A DNA stretch of 64,000 nt from Eledone cirrhosa. Its lineage: Eukaryota; Mollusca; Cephalopoda; Octopoda; Eledonidae. The stretch is from positions 122,364,196 through 122,428,195 of the forward strand of contig OZ024742.1 of the NCBI GenBank assembly GCA_964016885.1, in the 5' to 3' direction. Both the position numbers and the translations under genes were made by a program. Shown in pieces: positions 36,073-47,439 of this stretch (position 1 is the stretch's first letter; every line of letters starts with the position of its first letter). The notes beneath the pieces were generated by a model that did no database searches, was not told where the DNA came from, and saw only the letters and a program-made list of their open reading frames with translations.

Positions 36073-36342
36073 AATCAATGTCGTCCGATTGTTATTAGTG
36101 CAATAGGTACTATCTCAAAGATTTTCCAAGGATGGTTAAAGAAGATTAGTCCAACCCCGCTTTTTGGAACACTTCAAAAGGCATGCTTGCTGGGAACAGC
36201 CTGAACCCTCCGATACGTCCTGAATATCTGAGGCTGCAGGTAGCGGCTTGATATTTATTTCAACAAACCTTCCAGTTAAATAACCTCAATGACTGACACT
36301 CAAAGAACAATAATAATAAAAAATAATAATAATATAAATTGT

Positions 36343-36437
36343 TGCTACTTTTGGCACAAGGCCAGCAATTATCCATGTGCATTACTGGTACTTTATTTTA
36401 TCGAACCTGTAACGATGAAAGGCAGAGTTAACCTCGA
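36343..36437 (-). mobile_element. SINE family A, 5'-truncated
   Basis: Tail and body only: GGCACAAGGCCAGCAATTAT through GGCAGAGTTAACCTCG, ending before the tRNA-like head. It lies 26 bases from the full-length copy that follows. Confidence 0.85.
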
Positions 36438-36462
36438 TAAATAATGGTAATAGTAATCAATA

Positions 36463-36652
36463 ATAATTGTTTCTACTTTTGGCACAAGGCCAGCAATTAT
36501 CCAGTACATTACTGGTACTTTATTTTATCGACTCCGTAACGATGAAAGGCAAAGTTAACCTCGGTGTGATTTGAACTCATAATGGCAAGGGCCGTAACTC
36601 TATGCGTCAAAGCATGGCGTACGACCCTCTACCGATACTGCCAATCCACCGC
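36463..36652 (-). mobile_element. SINE family A with 13-bp target duplication
   Basis: Full-length minus-strand copy. AATCAATAATAAT occurs at 36455-36467 and 36657-36669, a direct repeat flanking the insertion. Confidence 0.92.
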
Positions 36653-36991
36653 CCTTAATCAATAATAATAATGGTGATGATAATATTAACATAAATAACT
36701 GTAATGTCATTTCTGCGAATAACGTATTCAGTATTAACATTAAAGGTGAAATGTCATTTATTCACTATTTAATGAGAGTGATGAAGATGACACCATTTCC
36801 TAACATATCAGTGGTCAGTATGAAGCGAACTTTCTGGGAGCTATCAAAGATCGTTAATTTTAATAAAATTGTCATAATTGGCAGTATGCTCCGTCAATAT
36901 ATGTCAGGTAATCAAATTTACCTTGTCAGAATTTTGAAGCCTAAGGTCTTCTCTTTATAGGTATTGAAGGTAATTTAAGTAATTATTTTAT

Positions 36992-36995
<4 letters not shown>

Positions 36996-37061
<66 letters not shown>
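36996..37061. repeat. (TA)n array
   Basis: About 33 TA units. Confidence 0.95.
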
Positions 37062-37064
<3 letters not shown>

Positions 37065-37204
37065 CTATATTTGGGGATTAGTCAAATTAATGATAAAAAT
37101 AAAATGAAAATTATACTGTGTGTTTTCTTGGCAATACTGGCAATATTACCAGCCCCAAATCAAATACGTAAACGTACACACACCTATACATACACACCCA
37201 CCCA

Positions 37205-37221
37205 CTCAAACCTCCCCCCCC

Positions 37222-37269
<48 letters not shown>

Positions 37270-37285
37270 TTGGGAGGGAGAGAGA
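37205..37285. repeat. poly-C, (TA)n and (GA)n composite
   Basis: Three different simple tracts follow one another directly. Confidence 0.9.
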
Positions 37286-37388
37286 TACTTCTATCTTAGC
37301 CAATAAATATTCTTTCACCGAAAAATTTGGCCTTTTTTCCTTTCCATGGAATTAGAGTAAACTCTCCATATTATTATTATTTAAACAT

Positions 37389-37572
37389 AAGGGCTGTGGA
37401 TTGGCAGTATCGATGGAAGGTCGGACGCCATGTTTCCAGCATAGTTACGTCCCTTTACGATCTGAGTTCAAATCCCGCCGAGGTTCACTTTGCCTTTCAT
37501 CCTTACGGGGTCGATAAAATAAAGTACCAGTGGTTTATTTGCTGGCCTTGTGCCAAAAGTAGAAACAATTAT
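37389..37572 (+). mobile_element. SINE family A, plus strand, with target duplication
   Basis: Full-length: head GGATTGGCAGTATCGATGG, B box GAGTTCAAATCCC, tail GGCCTTGTGCCAAAAGTAG. TATTTAAACA is repeated at 37378-37387 and 37576-37585. Confidence 0.9.
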
Positions 37573-37961
37573 TACTATTTAAACAGTTAGTCAGGTTAGC
37601 CCCTCTGGAATATTTTTGTTGGAATATACCATCCTTCTTGTGGCAGATTATATATATTTATGTTAGGTTTGATATACGACCAAACGCATTCTAATAGCGA
37701 CCATCCGTTCATTTACTTTGGCAGAGAATTTTATTAAACTGTGAGTCCTTTCTTTTTTAACAGAGTATAATATAGCTGGAAGGAGATATAGTTGCTATTT
37801 CTAGCAACGCAATGGATTAAGTAAGTGGCCCATGATTGATTAGATGTAGCCACGTAGACTTCACTGTTGCAAGCAGTAGCAACACTTTAAATTAGAAAAC
37901 CATTATTCCTCTTGACTTAACTAAAACCGTTCATGATTACTCTAATCCCATTTTTGAGAGC

Positions 37962-38500
37962 CTATCACAAGCTGTTATTGACGACGCTCCCAGTCAACGT
38001 TTGGTTGACTAAATTGTTGACCCGGGCCCTATAAGCTTTACGTGCCGAGGAAGACATGTTCAGCTTCCAGTAATCAGGTTCTAACCTACGTATTCTATCC
38101 AGGTCGACCTGCAGATCACAAAATTGTGATCTGAGTAGGGAACCTTTTGTAAATGTGGACAACCTGTACTATGATTATCTACTGACTTAATAAAGAACTT
38201 ATCTATATAGGATATAAATGACCCTATGTAGATTTTTCAGCTCCACACTGGCGCATTAGGGAAATCGCGTCGGTACCTTTCAGACAATTGGAACAGGCTG
38301 ATAAGGCACTTTAGGCTTTTGCATCCCAAGCTCCTATCAGCTACTCCATCGAAATCTCAGCATGTGTCTAAGCACCCTTTCCACCAAGATTAAATGGTGA
38401 GAAAGGTCTGAAATCTTATTCTAGCTGACGGCTATCACATCCATTGCTAGTGACCTAGGATCATTGATGAAGTGCCCTTGCTTCCAGGTGAACCCTTGGG
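37962..38500 (-). pseudogene. Tx1-like endonuclease remnant with internal deletion
   Basis: The 65-residue minus-strand frame at 37965-38162 contains DLDRIRRLEPDYWKLN and SARKAYRARVNNLVNQTLTG. This corresponds to ELDRLHRRGLGYWKLTASLP and the following stretch in copy 1, the link between endonuclease and RT. The upstream half matches copy 1 at DNA level, but the catalytic Glu-to-GDWN stretch is lost or unreadable. Cut at 37962. Confidence 0.65.
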
Positions 38501-38799
38501 CTAAATAAATTTAAACAACACCAGGGAAGGTCTCCTTAGTGTTTTATAGGTGTTTTATGGCATTCGCACCATCAGCAGTGTTTGGGATACTTTACAGGCG
38601 CAGATGCCTAACATCTCCCCCTCTTTTACTATAGCTTGACTTTGTTTTACAAGAGTCATACTTTTTTTGTTGGCCTTTCTTAGTAGAAGGAAGCTGGTTG
38701 TTTATATTGGTTTCGGTGACTGCGCGTCTTTTCTTTTGTGGGTCATGAACTGCACTTGTGTTAGTGTTGTTGGTGTGGGTTGTGCTTTTCTTTTTTTAC

Positions 38800-39650
38800 G
38801 CTTGTGGCGTTGGTGCTGTTATAGGTGTGTCTGTGTTTGTTGTGGGTGTGTTTTCCATACTTGTTGGTGTATGTGAACATTATTTTTCTTTTTTTGTATC
38901 CCGTTTCGTTTTTTTTCGGTTTTTTGGTGTCTCTCCTCATCTTCACTTGAAGATGAGTAAGATTTAGTGTCCGGGGACTCTGTATCAGAGGGGAGTGTGA
39001 GTGTGTTTGTGGGTGTGTGTCTGCTTGAAAGAGGGGAAGGAGAGCTTGATCGAGTGAGACTCGTGGTGGTTGGTGTTGTTTTCAATGTTGTTGTTGGCAG
39101 TTCTGTCACTTTTTCCGCTGCTGATATTGGTGCAGCTGTTACTGCTGCTTTTGTTATTGTAGATATTTTGGGTTCAGTTTTAGCGGCAATGGAGTACTGT
39201 GATCTGTTTTCAGTTCAGAAAAAAGGCTCCAAAGTTTATTTTTCCTCCGCACGATTGACAGCCCTATGCCACCCGGTTGGCCTATGGTGTCGGGTAAGTC
39301 CTCCATCTGTTCGAGTTTTAAGTGGAACACTATTTCACTGCTGGTTCCCAATCAGAGTTCCCTCTGGGTGAGCTCCACATCTAGGATGGAGTAGCTTTTG
39401 CTGTCTAAGTCACCGGTAGAACCCACCATATGTTATATTCTGGTGGATGCCAGGAATCTTTACTCTTACTGTACTTCTTCCTTGGTAGGAAGGATGCAGT
39501 TTGAATTGGCCAGTTCGGACGGGGATCACAGACATTTCACGGCCAGATCTTTACCCTTAATGAGCACTGAAATGGTTGCGCATTACTTTGCCCTGGCAAT
39601 GTGACCTATGTCGGGCATTATCTCTCTCTTGCACTCATTCTATGGTTATA
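38800..39650 (-). pseudogene. possible ORF1 of Tx1-like LINE copy 2
   Basis: Minus-strand frames: 39351-39154 (VFHLKLEQMEDLPDTIGQPG) and 39109-38819, a Ser/Thr-rich tail with SSSSEDEERHQKTEKK. Position 5' of the endonuclease and the charged Ser-rich end suit the nucleic-acid-binding ORF1 of this LINE group, but no zinc knuckle is readable. The assignment rests mainly on position. Confidence 0.35.
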
Positions 39651-39923
39651 CTTATGGAAGTCTGAATTTGATTTCTACAGTTCTGTATGTCAAGATTCTT
39701 CTGTACAATGCTGCCAACACCCCGGATGGGGAATCTGTGTCTACCCTTGATATTTAGCGCTTGATTAGAGCGGTTGCTTGTGTGAAATACACATCTATTT
39801 TTCTAAGTTGTGATAATTTCCATTGATTATTTTTGCGGTAGCTGCAAATGTGTTGTTCTTGTCAATGTTTTTGTTGTTGTTTCTTGTTGTCATCGAGGTG
39901 GTGTTGGCGTCAGTGTTTCTATT

Positions 39924-41145
39924 TGTGTCGTTGTTGGTTTTTGATTTAAAATGTAGTATTTGTGTCGTTGTTTGTTTTTGATTTAATATGTACTATTTGT
40001 GTCGTTGTTGGTTTTTGATTTAATATGTACTATTTGTGTCGTTGTTGGTGTTTGATTTAATATGTACTATTTGTGTCGTTGTTGGTTTTTGATTTAATAT
40101 GTACTATTTGTGTCGTTGTTGGTTTCTGATTTAATATGTACTAGTTGTGTCGTTGTTGGTTTTTGATTTAATATGTACTAGTTGTGTCGTTGTTGGTTTT
40201 TGATTTAATATGTACTATTTGTGTCGTTGTTTGTTTTTGATTTAATATGTACTATTTGTGTCGTTGTTGGTATTTGATTTAATATGTACTATTTGTGTCG
40301 TTGTTGGTGTTTGATTTAATATGTACTATTTGTGTCGTTGTTTGTTTTTGATTTAATATGTACTAGTTGTGTCGTTGTTGGTGTTTGATTTAATATGTAC
40401 TATTTGTGTCGTTGTTTGTTTTTGATTTAATATGTACTACTTGTGTCGTTGTTGGTGTTTGATTTAATATGTACTATTTGTGTCGTTGTTGGTGTTTGAT
40501 TTAATATCTACTATTTGTGTCGTTGTTGGTTTTTGATTTAATATGTACTATTTGTGTCGTTGTTGGTTTTTGATTTAATATGTACTATTTGTGTCGTTGT
40601 TGGTTTCTGATTTAATATGTACTAGTTGTATCGTTGTTTGTTTTTGATTTAATATGTACTATTTGTGTCGTTGTTGGTGTTTGATTTAATATGTACTATT
40701 TGTGTCGTTGTTGGTTTTTGATTTAATATGTACTATTTGTGTCGTTGTTTGTTTTTGATTTAATATGTACTATTTGTGTCGTTGTTGGTGTTTGATTTAA
40801 TATGTTCTATTTGTGTCGTTGTTGGAGTTTGATTTAATATGTACTACTTGTGTCGTTGTTGGTTTTTGATTTAATATGTACTATTTGTGTCGTTGTTGGT
40901 GTTTGATTTAATATGTACTACTTGTGTCGTTGTTGGTTTTTGATTTAATATGTACTATTTGTGTCGTTGTTTGTTTTTGATTTAATATGTACTATTTGTG
41001 TCGTTGTTGGTGTTTGATTTAATATGTACTACTTGTGTCGTTGTTGGTTTTTGATTTAATATGTACTATTTGTGTCGTTGTTGGTTTTTGATTTAATATG
41101 TACTATTTGTGTCGCTGTTGGTTTTTGATTTAATATGTACTACTT
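39924..41145. repeat. 37-bp minisatellite, 33 copies
   Basis: The unit TGTGTCGTTGTTGGTTTTTG plus ATTTAATATGTACTATT is repeated head to tail for 1,222 bases (33.0 units). Variants recur at fixed positions: TTGG/TTTG, GGTTTTTG/GGTGTTTG, and ACTATT/ACTAGT/ACTACT. The unit is not a multiple of three and every frame is broken, so it is not coding. Confidence 0.97.
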
Positions 41146-41203
41146 GTTACAGAGCGGACTGTGACAGGTTTGGAAAGAATATATCGGGCCTTATTCACAC
41201 GTC

Positions 41204-41662
41204 GTGACTGTTGCTACTGTTGTAGCCGATGCTGCTGTTTCTGCCGCCGTTGCTGTTGCTGTTGTTGCTGCTATTGTCGCTGGTTGTATTATTGCTGCTG
41301 CTGTTGCTGTTGTAGCTGGTGTTGCTGTTGCTAATGTGGTTGCTGTTGCTGTTGTTGCTGCTACTTTCGCTGGTGGTATTATTGCTGCTGCTGTTGCTGT
41401 TGTAGCTGGTGTTGCTGTTGCTAATGTGGCTGCTGTTGCTGTTGTTGCTGCTACTGTAGCTGGTGGTATTATTGCTGCTGCTGTTGATGTGGTGGCTGCT
41501 GCTGCTGTTGCTAATATGGCTGCTGGTGTTGTTGTTGCTGCTACTGTTGCTGGTGGTATTATTGCTGCTTCTGTTGCTGTTGTGGCAGCTGTTGCTAATA
41601 TCGGTGTTGTTGCTGTTGTTGGCGACGGTGGTCCTATTGTCAATAACGCTGGTGAGCCTTGA
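41204..41662. repeat. GCT/GTT-rich 90-bp higher-order repeat
   Basis: Imperfect trinucleotide DNA organised in 90-base units. The string GCTGGTNGTATTATTGCTGC starts at 41279, 41369, 41459 and 41549. The plus strand is open for 152 codons as an Ala/Val/Ile-rich chain, and the minus strand is open as well. Such openness follows from GCT/GTT composition. I regard it as an expanded repeat and not a gene. Confidence 0.85.
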
Positions 41663-41664
41663 GG

Positions 41665-41980
41665 TAGTGCTGACGGCCTTGACCGTCACGTATCATCATT
41701 TGTTCACTCGTGCTAGATTTCGAGGGAGCGTTGCCTCCATTAAAAAAAAAAATGTACTAACGATGCAAAAGAAACAAAAGGTAATACAAATATTTGGGCC
41801 AAAGACCCAAGTATATTGGAGTCTCCACGCTTGAGTGTAAAGTCAAAGTGCTTGCGTCCCTTTCACGATAACAAAAATTAAAAATATATAATTTATAACA
41901 TATAAATAAAGAGAATTACAGGAGCCAACAAAAAGACGTCTGACCACACCGATAATCAATAAAAATAATATTTGAAATAT
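41665..41980. other. unassigned DNA
   Basis: Short unremarkable stretch between the repeat region and a SINE. Confidence 0.4.
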
Positions 41981-41981
41981 C

Positions 41982-42196
41982 AATAATTGTTTCGTATTTA
42001 GGCACAAGGCCAGCCATTTTGTGAAAGAGGAAAGTCGATTAAATCGACCCCAGTGCGTGACTTTATTTTATCTACCCCATAAGGATGAAAGGCAACATTA
42101 ACTTCGGTGGGATTTGAACTCAGATCATAAAGGGCCGTAACTCTATGCTGCAAAGCATGGCGTCCGACCCTCTACTGATACTGCCAATCCACCGTC
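41982..42196 (-). mobile_element. SINE family A, long-middle variant
   Basis: Minus strand, full length, with the extra AAGTCGATTAAATCGACCCC block as in the 23.4-kb copy. Confidence 0.9.
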
Positions 42197-42389
42197 CTCA
42201 TTTACAATAACAATAATAACAGAAATAATTGTTAAATAAATTGCTAAAAGACTATATAAAGTAGATGACGTGCTTATGAGAAATTAAGTATAGGGAATCC
42301 AAATCCGGAACATTTGAAAGCAAATTCATCTGGATTTAAAAAGCCATCCCTTTAGAGGTTTATTCTACTATGAACATAATGATATTATT

Positions 42390-42575
42390 AATTCCTTCTT
42401 GACACGAGACCTGCTATTTCGCGAAATTGGAAAGTAGAGGGTAGACCCAATTAATTGACTGGTATTTTATATTATCGAATCAGGAATGATGAATAGCAAG
42501 GGTGAAATCGGCGTGATTGTAACTCAGAATGTAGATCCGTCCAGTGTTCTGCAAATTTAATACCCACTGTATCAA
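42390..42575 (-). mobile_element. diverged SINE family A copy
   Basis: Recognisable pieces in order: ACACGAGACCTGCTATTT (for GGCACAAGGCCAGCAATTT), GACTGGTATTTTATATTATC, GGAATGATGAATAGCAAGG and GGCGTGATTGTAACTCAGA. It is much older than its neighbours. Confidence 0.55.
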
Positions 42576-42582
42576 TAAGATT

Positions 42583-42775
42583 GCGGTGAATTGGCAGTAT
42601 CGGTAGATGGTCGGACACCATGCTTTCCAGCATAGTTACGTCCCTTTACGGTCTGAGTTCAAATCCCGTCGAAGTTAACTGTGCCTTTCATCCTTACGGG
42701 GTCGATAAAATAAAGTACCAGTAATGTACTGGATAATTGCTAGCCTTGTGGCAAAAGTATAAACAATTAATAATA
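42583..42775 (+). mobile_element. SINE family A, plus strand
   Basis: Head GAATTGGCAGTATCGGTAG, B box GAGTTCAAATCCC, tail CTAGCCTTGTGGCAAAAGTA then (AAT)n. It lies head to head with the old copy on its left. Confidence 0.9.
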
Positions 42776-42789
42776 ATAACCATTATAAT

Positions 42790-45095
42790 TAGGAAATTAA
42801 ATGTTAAATATATTGATAATCTGCCTGCCCTGTCATAAAATAAAGTGTTAACATAATTTTGAATTGTAGTCATCTGAAGAGCTTAGACTGTAAAAGCCAA
42901 GAGAAATAGGATATATCAACACTTAATATAGGGAATGTCGAATGGTGATAAAATACAGGAATATTATAAATAAACGAGAATTCATCGAGTAAAATATCAA
43001 GAAGCAATCAAAAGGAAACAGCTGAATATTAGAAGGTAGCATTACTGGAAATAAATTATATTTGTGATCATATTAAGGCTCCTTCCATTACAGGTTTCAA
43101 GTCTAATTACTGCGATGGAGAGGGTTTAGACGTTTACAAAATGACAGAAAATTCGGTAAAGCAAGAACAAAATAATAATTTGAAACGGAATTCCTAAATA
43201 AATAATTCAGAGAGGAACATCTCTATAACTGATATCCTGATGACTTCAATAAAAAAAAATAATTGAGCATCCATGAAAATCAAAGAGACAGAAACGAGCT
43301 ATACAACTATAAAATTACAAAGATCCTGTATAACAGGAAAGCAATACCGATGGTAATTGGTGTCCATGGTTATGAAATATAATAAATATGACTGAAACAT
43401 AAAATCACCCTCAACTTACAACTTACAACTTATTCTAAAAAGACTAATCTGGTTACTTATAAATTTCACCCTACAGAAGATATTACCGATCTGACAGCAA
43501 TTCACACACATTACACGTTCAAAATGTTTTACACGGTACATAATATGCTTAATCGTTATAGGGAACCTTAATAATCCACGCAACCCACACAACACGTATT
43601 CTAAACAATTATCACCGACACTAAAATGCGTAGTCTACACAATGGATCAATGAAATACTAAAGTAACATAATCATCTATAAAAGAAAGTCCTAAAACAAA
43701 GCAAAACCTATATAATATACACACACCATTCTACACTCCTAAACTGCAATGCCGTATATATTTTATGAATATTAAGAACTATTCGGTTGTATAGAAACTA
43801 TTCCATGGAAACATTGTAGATGTAGTAAAAAAATAAATAGGTTTTGTATGATGAGTAGTTTGTCACTTACAGACATACATCGTCAACGTTGGATTTCTGG
43901 TTAATATCATTTAGCACTGAAGAAATATTTGTGAAGAAAGGAAAAATTAAATATGAAAATAGGTACTTATTTTAATGATGACGGATTCACAGGTAAATAA
44001 AACATTAACCTATGGTTTTCCGAATATAACCCCTTCGTTATTGAACGGTCACGACTTTTGAAGAAAACCCAAACTGTATCTCAGGGACAAACGAAATCAG
44101 AGAGATACACGTAAAAAACGTAGAAGCAGTTCGAATGATTACACTGAGGAGTTCGTCAAATGAACATATAAAATATATTACTATATCAATAGAATTTGAA
44201 TTATTCTAAAATCTAACAAAGCACCATCATACATACCTGTCACCCTCTTATAAACAACAGAAAAATGCTTAGTGACGTTCATCTAGTCATCCTTGACCCC
44301 AACCGATACAGGTTTCTTTCCATCGCACGAATTGATTTCAGACTGCTAAATTCAACCACTACATTACTCAGAAACATAAGAGAAAGAATACTTGTCAGTT
44401 CTTTCAACAATGAAAAAATAAAAACATTTGTAGCCACAATCCTAACAATCTGGATCACCAAAGCGTTTTATTTCATTATTTGCTATGGTGCAGACACAAG
44501 CGGCCGTAAACGAATGTAACAAAATGTTGAAGTCCAAACTACAAATAAAATAAGAGGTTAATGGAAACTAACTTTAATCCTCGTTGAGATTAACAACAAA
44601 CATAGAAACAGAGAATAAATGAAGAATAAGAATAGAATACAAAGAACTACAATAGCTGTACAACACAAAGGTGAGCCTAAGATAAGGAGTTCTCCGAAAA
44701 TCTCAATGAATCCGTCGATTTGAAAAGCGATAAAACATTCTTGAAAAGAACAGCATCTCTGAACAAAATTGATTTTATCAAGAAATAAGTAAAAACAAAA
44801 TAGAATTTAGTGAAAGGATTTTAGGGAAAAGCTATGGAAAGACAAATTAAGCGGCACCGATGATGAAACTAGAATGAGGAAGCACAACAGTAGAATAATT
44901 GTGGAAAGAAAGAAATATGCTTAAATTACTCAGAAAACAGAAAATACGAACTACAATAAAATACCAAGGAATAAAAAAAAATTCAAATATCTCGCTAAAA
45001 TCGGTTATTTACAAATTAATTTTCTTTTCTTTTTGGTTTTTATTCATTAATATGTGGTCATGCAGTGGCATCATCACCAAAGGTTTTGTCAATTG
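42790..45095. other. unassigned AT-rich DNA
   Basis: About 2.3 kb of A-rich sequence. A frame at 44265-44519 and its surroundings vaguely suggest an old LINE but show no motif I can defend. Confidence 0.45.
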
Positions 45096-45099
45096 CCTT

Positions 45100-45245
45100 G
45101 GCTCAAATAATTATTTGATCGACTGCCACATAGTTTATTGATTCCAGAGGATAAAGGTTAAAGAATAGCAAGGACAAATTTGAACTTAGAACACAAAGCG
45201 ACGTAAGCAAATACCGAATGGTAATTTGCCCGATACACGGCATAT
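45100..45245 (-). mobile_element. diverged SINE, related tRNA-like head
   Basis: AATTTGAACTTAGAACACAA then GCAAATACCGAATGGTAATT and TTGCCCGA resemble the complement of a family whose head carries GGGCAAAATGCTTAGCGGTA. Heavily mutated. Confidence 0.4.
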
Positions 45246-45249
45246 TCTG

Positions 45250-45790
45250 CTATAGAAGTTACTGAGAAAAATCTAACATCAATTTTATCTCAAAGAAGAA
45301 AAACTTCGCGAAAGCATGAGAAACCATGTTCTTCGAGAAGAACAGAGATAATTCTGCAAAGATATTATATTGATCAATCGATTAGCTTCTGATCGATAAA
45401 ACTATCACTAAAAACTATAGAAGAACAAGAAAGAATAAACAGAACCTGATATGGATTGATTACCAGAAGGTTTCCAAACACGTATATTCCAGAAATATTG
45501 TCGCAAATAAAGTAATAACAATAATAAGATACATCAAATAAGAACTGAATGAATGCCTTCTATATATTTATATTCAAAGATATATATATATATATATATT
45601 TATAAATACTTTTATATATACGCCAAAAGTAATTTCAGCATGTAGATAGCAAAAGTTTCGGTCATTCTACGCATAATGTGCTTAACACCAGTATCATTAA
45701 CCTACACACTAAATCATAGTGTGACTAGATGTATTATATATATGACAATATTAAAAAATAAATGCATATATGTAGAAGGAGAGGGGAATA
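45250..45790. other. unassigned AT-rich DNA
   Basis: No feature recognised beyond a short (TA)n at 45583. Confidence 0.4.
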
Positions 45791-45794
45791 CAAA

Positions 45795-46052
45795 ATAAAA
45801 CAAACAAATATGCTACTGAATGAGGATAAATTTGAAATAATCCGCTTTGCAAAAGCGGATGCTCCTAAACTATCATATCTTCTTCCCTCAGTTGAAACAT
45901 TCGTACAATGCAACAACACAAGAGACCTGGTAATTGTTGATAACAACCTGAGCTGGGCTACGCATATATACAATAAAGTTGACTTAGCTCGAAGGAGGTG
46001 TTCCTGCATTCGCAGAACGTTCACCTTCGATGGAGGAATACCTCAAGAATAA
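45795..46052 (+). pseudogene. LINE reverse-transcriptase fragment (CR1/Jockey-like)
   Basis: The frame reads TNMLLNEDKFEIIRFAKADA, then NTRDLVIVDNNLSWATHIYN and ARRRCSCIRRTF. In CR1/Jockey-type RTs a W-x-x-x-N-x-M-x-L-N-x-x-K-x-E segment follows the catalytic box and leads to a V-K-D-LGV...S-x-x-HI pattern, then a W-I-L-RTF helix. That order is kept here with substitutions (DLV for DLG). Both ends are truncated and a stop follows at 46050. Confidence 0.6.
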
Positions 46053-46444
46053 GAATGTGATATATATATTGCTGCTACTTAACTGGTTTACGAGTATGTT
46101 ATAATAATAAATATATCATATGCATCAGTATACTATCCGGAAAGTACAATAAGAATACAGTAGTATGTACTGTATGTTTTGGTTTAAAAATTGAACATAG
46201 CTTATCGGTTTCTGACTTCTAACTGTGACAGTTGAGGGATAGACAGAATGAAGGATGTCCTGTAAAAATAAAATTGAAAGGTAAAAATGTTAAGGTAAGG
46301 CAGTCATAGAAAATTACATATAACAATCATAGAAAGATTACACACACGCACCATCATACATATATATGTTTTTCGTATGTATATATACATACATACATAC
46401 AAACTAGATTCAAATTTATAAGGTCTCCTTTCAGAGTAAATGTA

Positions 46445-46480
<36 letters not shown>
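46445..46480. repeat. (TA)n at PLE mosaic edge
   Basis: TA-rich run directly outside the left terminus of the PLE-derived mosaic. Confidence 0.85.
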
Positions 46481-46484
<4 letters not shown>

Positions 46485-46486
46485 TA

Positions 46487-47435
46487 CTTTGGGAGGGTCA
46501 TGTTGCCAATAAGAAACTTATGCACCAGTTGCTTTCACTTCAATTTATTATAAATTAAATTTATAAATTTAGGAATTTATAAATTTCCGGTTGGTTGGTT
46601 GGTTCCACAACCATACGATTGTTCATATATTGTCAAAGTTCTTTCGTCACACAATCTGTGTCTTCTTCAGTGACTTCTTTTCTTTGTTTTTGTGCCTCTC
46701 CTTAGTTCTGTCCTACGCCATCTTGTTTTTGTGTGTGTTGTGTGCTTTGTTTGCGCATGTGTTTCATCCGGGTGTCTGTGTGTGTTTATATTTGTTTATT
46801 TATTTGTTTATTTACATGTTACTGATTGGTTGTTTGTTCTATGTGTGTGTGTTTTCATTTTGTCCTTAATTGTAAGTTGTGATGTTGCTGTTCCATTCAT
46901 GTTTTCTATTTAAATTTGGTTGGAGTTCATTTATGTTTATTGCCTCTGTGATTTGTCTAAACATTGCGTCTTTTCTGTGTGTAGATTCTATTTTTATTTC
47001 TATGTTTTCTAATTTACCCTTATGTTCTATTTTAGTATGTTGGTAGAGTACAGATGATTCTTTACTATCTTAAATGAACACTGGCGAGACCTTCAAGATA
47101 GTAAACAATCATCTGTACTCTACCAACATGCTAAAATAGAACATACGGGTAAATTAGAGAAAATATGTTCTCTAATTTACCCTTATGTTCTATTTTAGCA
47201 TGTTGGTGAAGTACAGATGATTCTTTACTATCTTGAAGCTCTTGCCAGTGTTCATTTATCCGTTCCCCAACAAACCGGAAATTTATAACTTCCTAAATTT
47301 ATAAATTTAATTTATAATATATTGAAGTGAAGCTACTAGTGCGTGTGTTTCTTATTGGCAACATGACCCTTCCAAAGTATTAACAATATCGGTTTCAACA
47401 CACGTTTTCGATAAAGAATCTTGCTAAACAAATTC
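46487..47435. mobile_element. mosaic of Penelope-like element ends in alternating orientation
   Basis: Four blocks of the PLE 3' region seen at 60.2-60.86 kb: minus (46487-47071), plus (47073-47164), minus (47165-47264) and plus (47268-47435). The outer ends are ACTTTGGGAGGGTCATGTTG and CATGACCCTTCCAAAGTATT, so the whole is flanked by inverted termini. The inner blocks repeat the GIY-YIG-end coding bases (GAACACTGGCGAGACCTTCA) in both directions. The RT is absent. Confidence 0.8.
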
Positions 47436-47439
47436 AGAA

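Larger units (their letters stand above)
33739..36300 (+). mobile_element. R4-like non-LTR retrotransposon, partly preserved
   Basis: Motifs in order: an N-terminal region (GYRKRMHNIW, TNGWISELELEKL), a Lys-rich central region (34114-34831), the RT (35005-36072) and the extreme C-terminus (PIVISAIGTISK, KACLLGTA, LRYVLNI; 36085-36235). No AP endonuclease precedes the RT, which agrees with LINEs that carry a restriction-like nuclease at the C-terminus. The 3' end runs into (AAT)n near 36310. Frameshifts separate the blocks. Confidence 0.7.
37962..39650 (-). mobile_element. Tx1-like LINE, copy 2, 5' part only
   Basis: On the minus strand the order is a possible ORF1 (39650-38800), an AC-rich spacer like bases 1-80 of the window, and the endonuclease start (near 38500) down to 37962. 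Bases 38500-37962 align with 410-1215 of copy 1 at both ends (ACCTGGAAGCAAGGGCAC, AAGGTACCGACGCGATTTCC, then the DYWKLNMSSSARKAYRARVN frame), with the middle of the endonuclease deleted. The 3' end with RT is missing. Confidence 0.65.

Noticed and set aside
44265..44519. 84-codon frame as a possible LINE fragment
   Set aside because: No RT, nuclease or zinc motif could be matched; composition is like the surrounding A-rich DNA.
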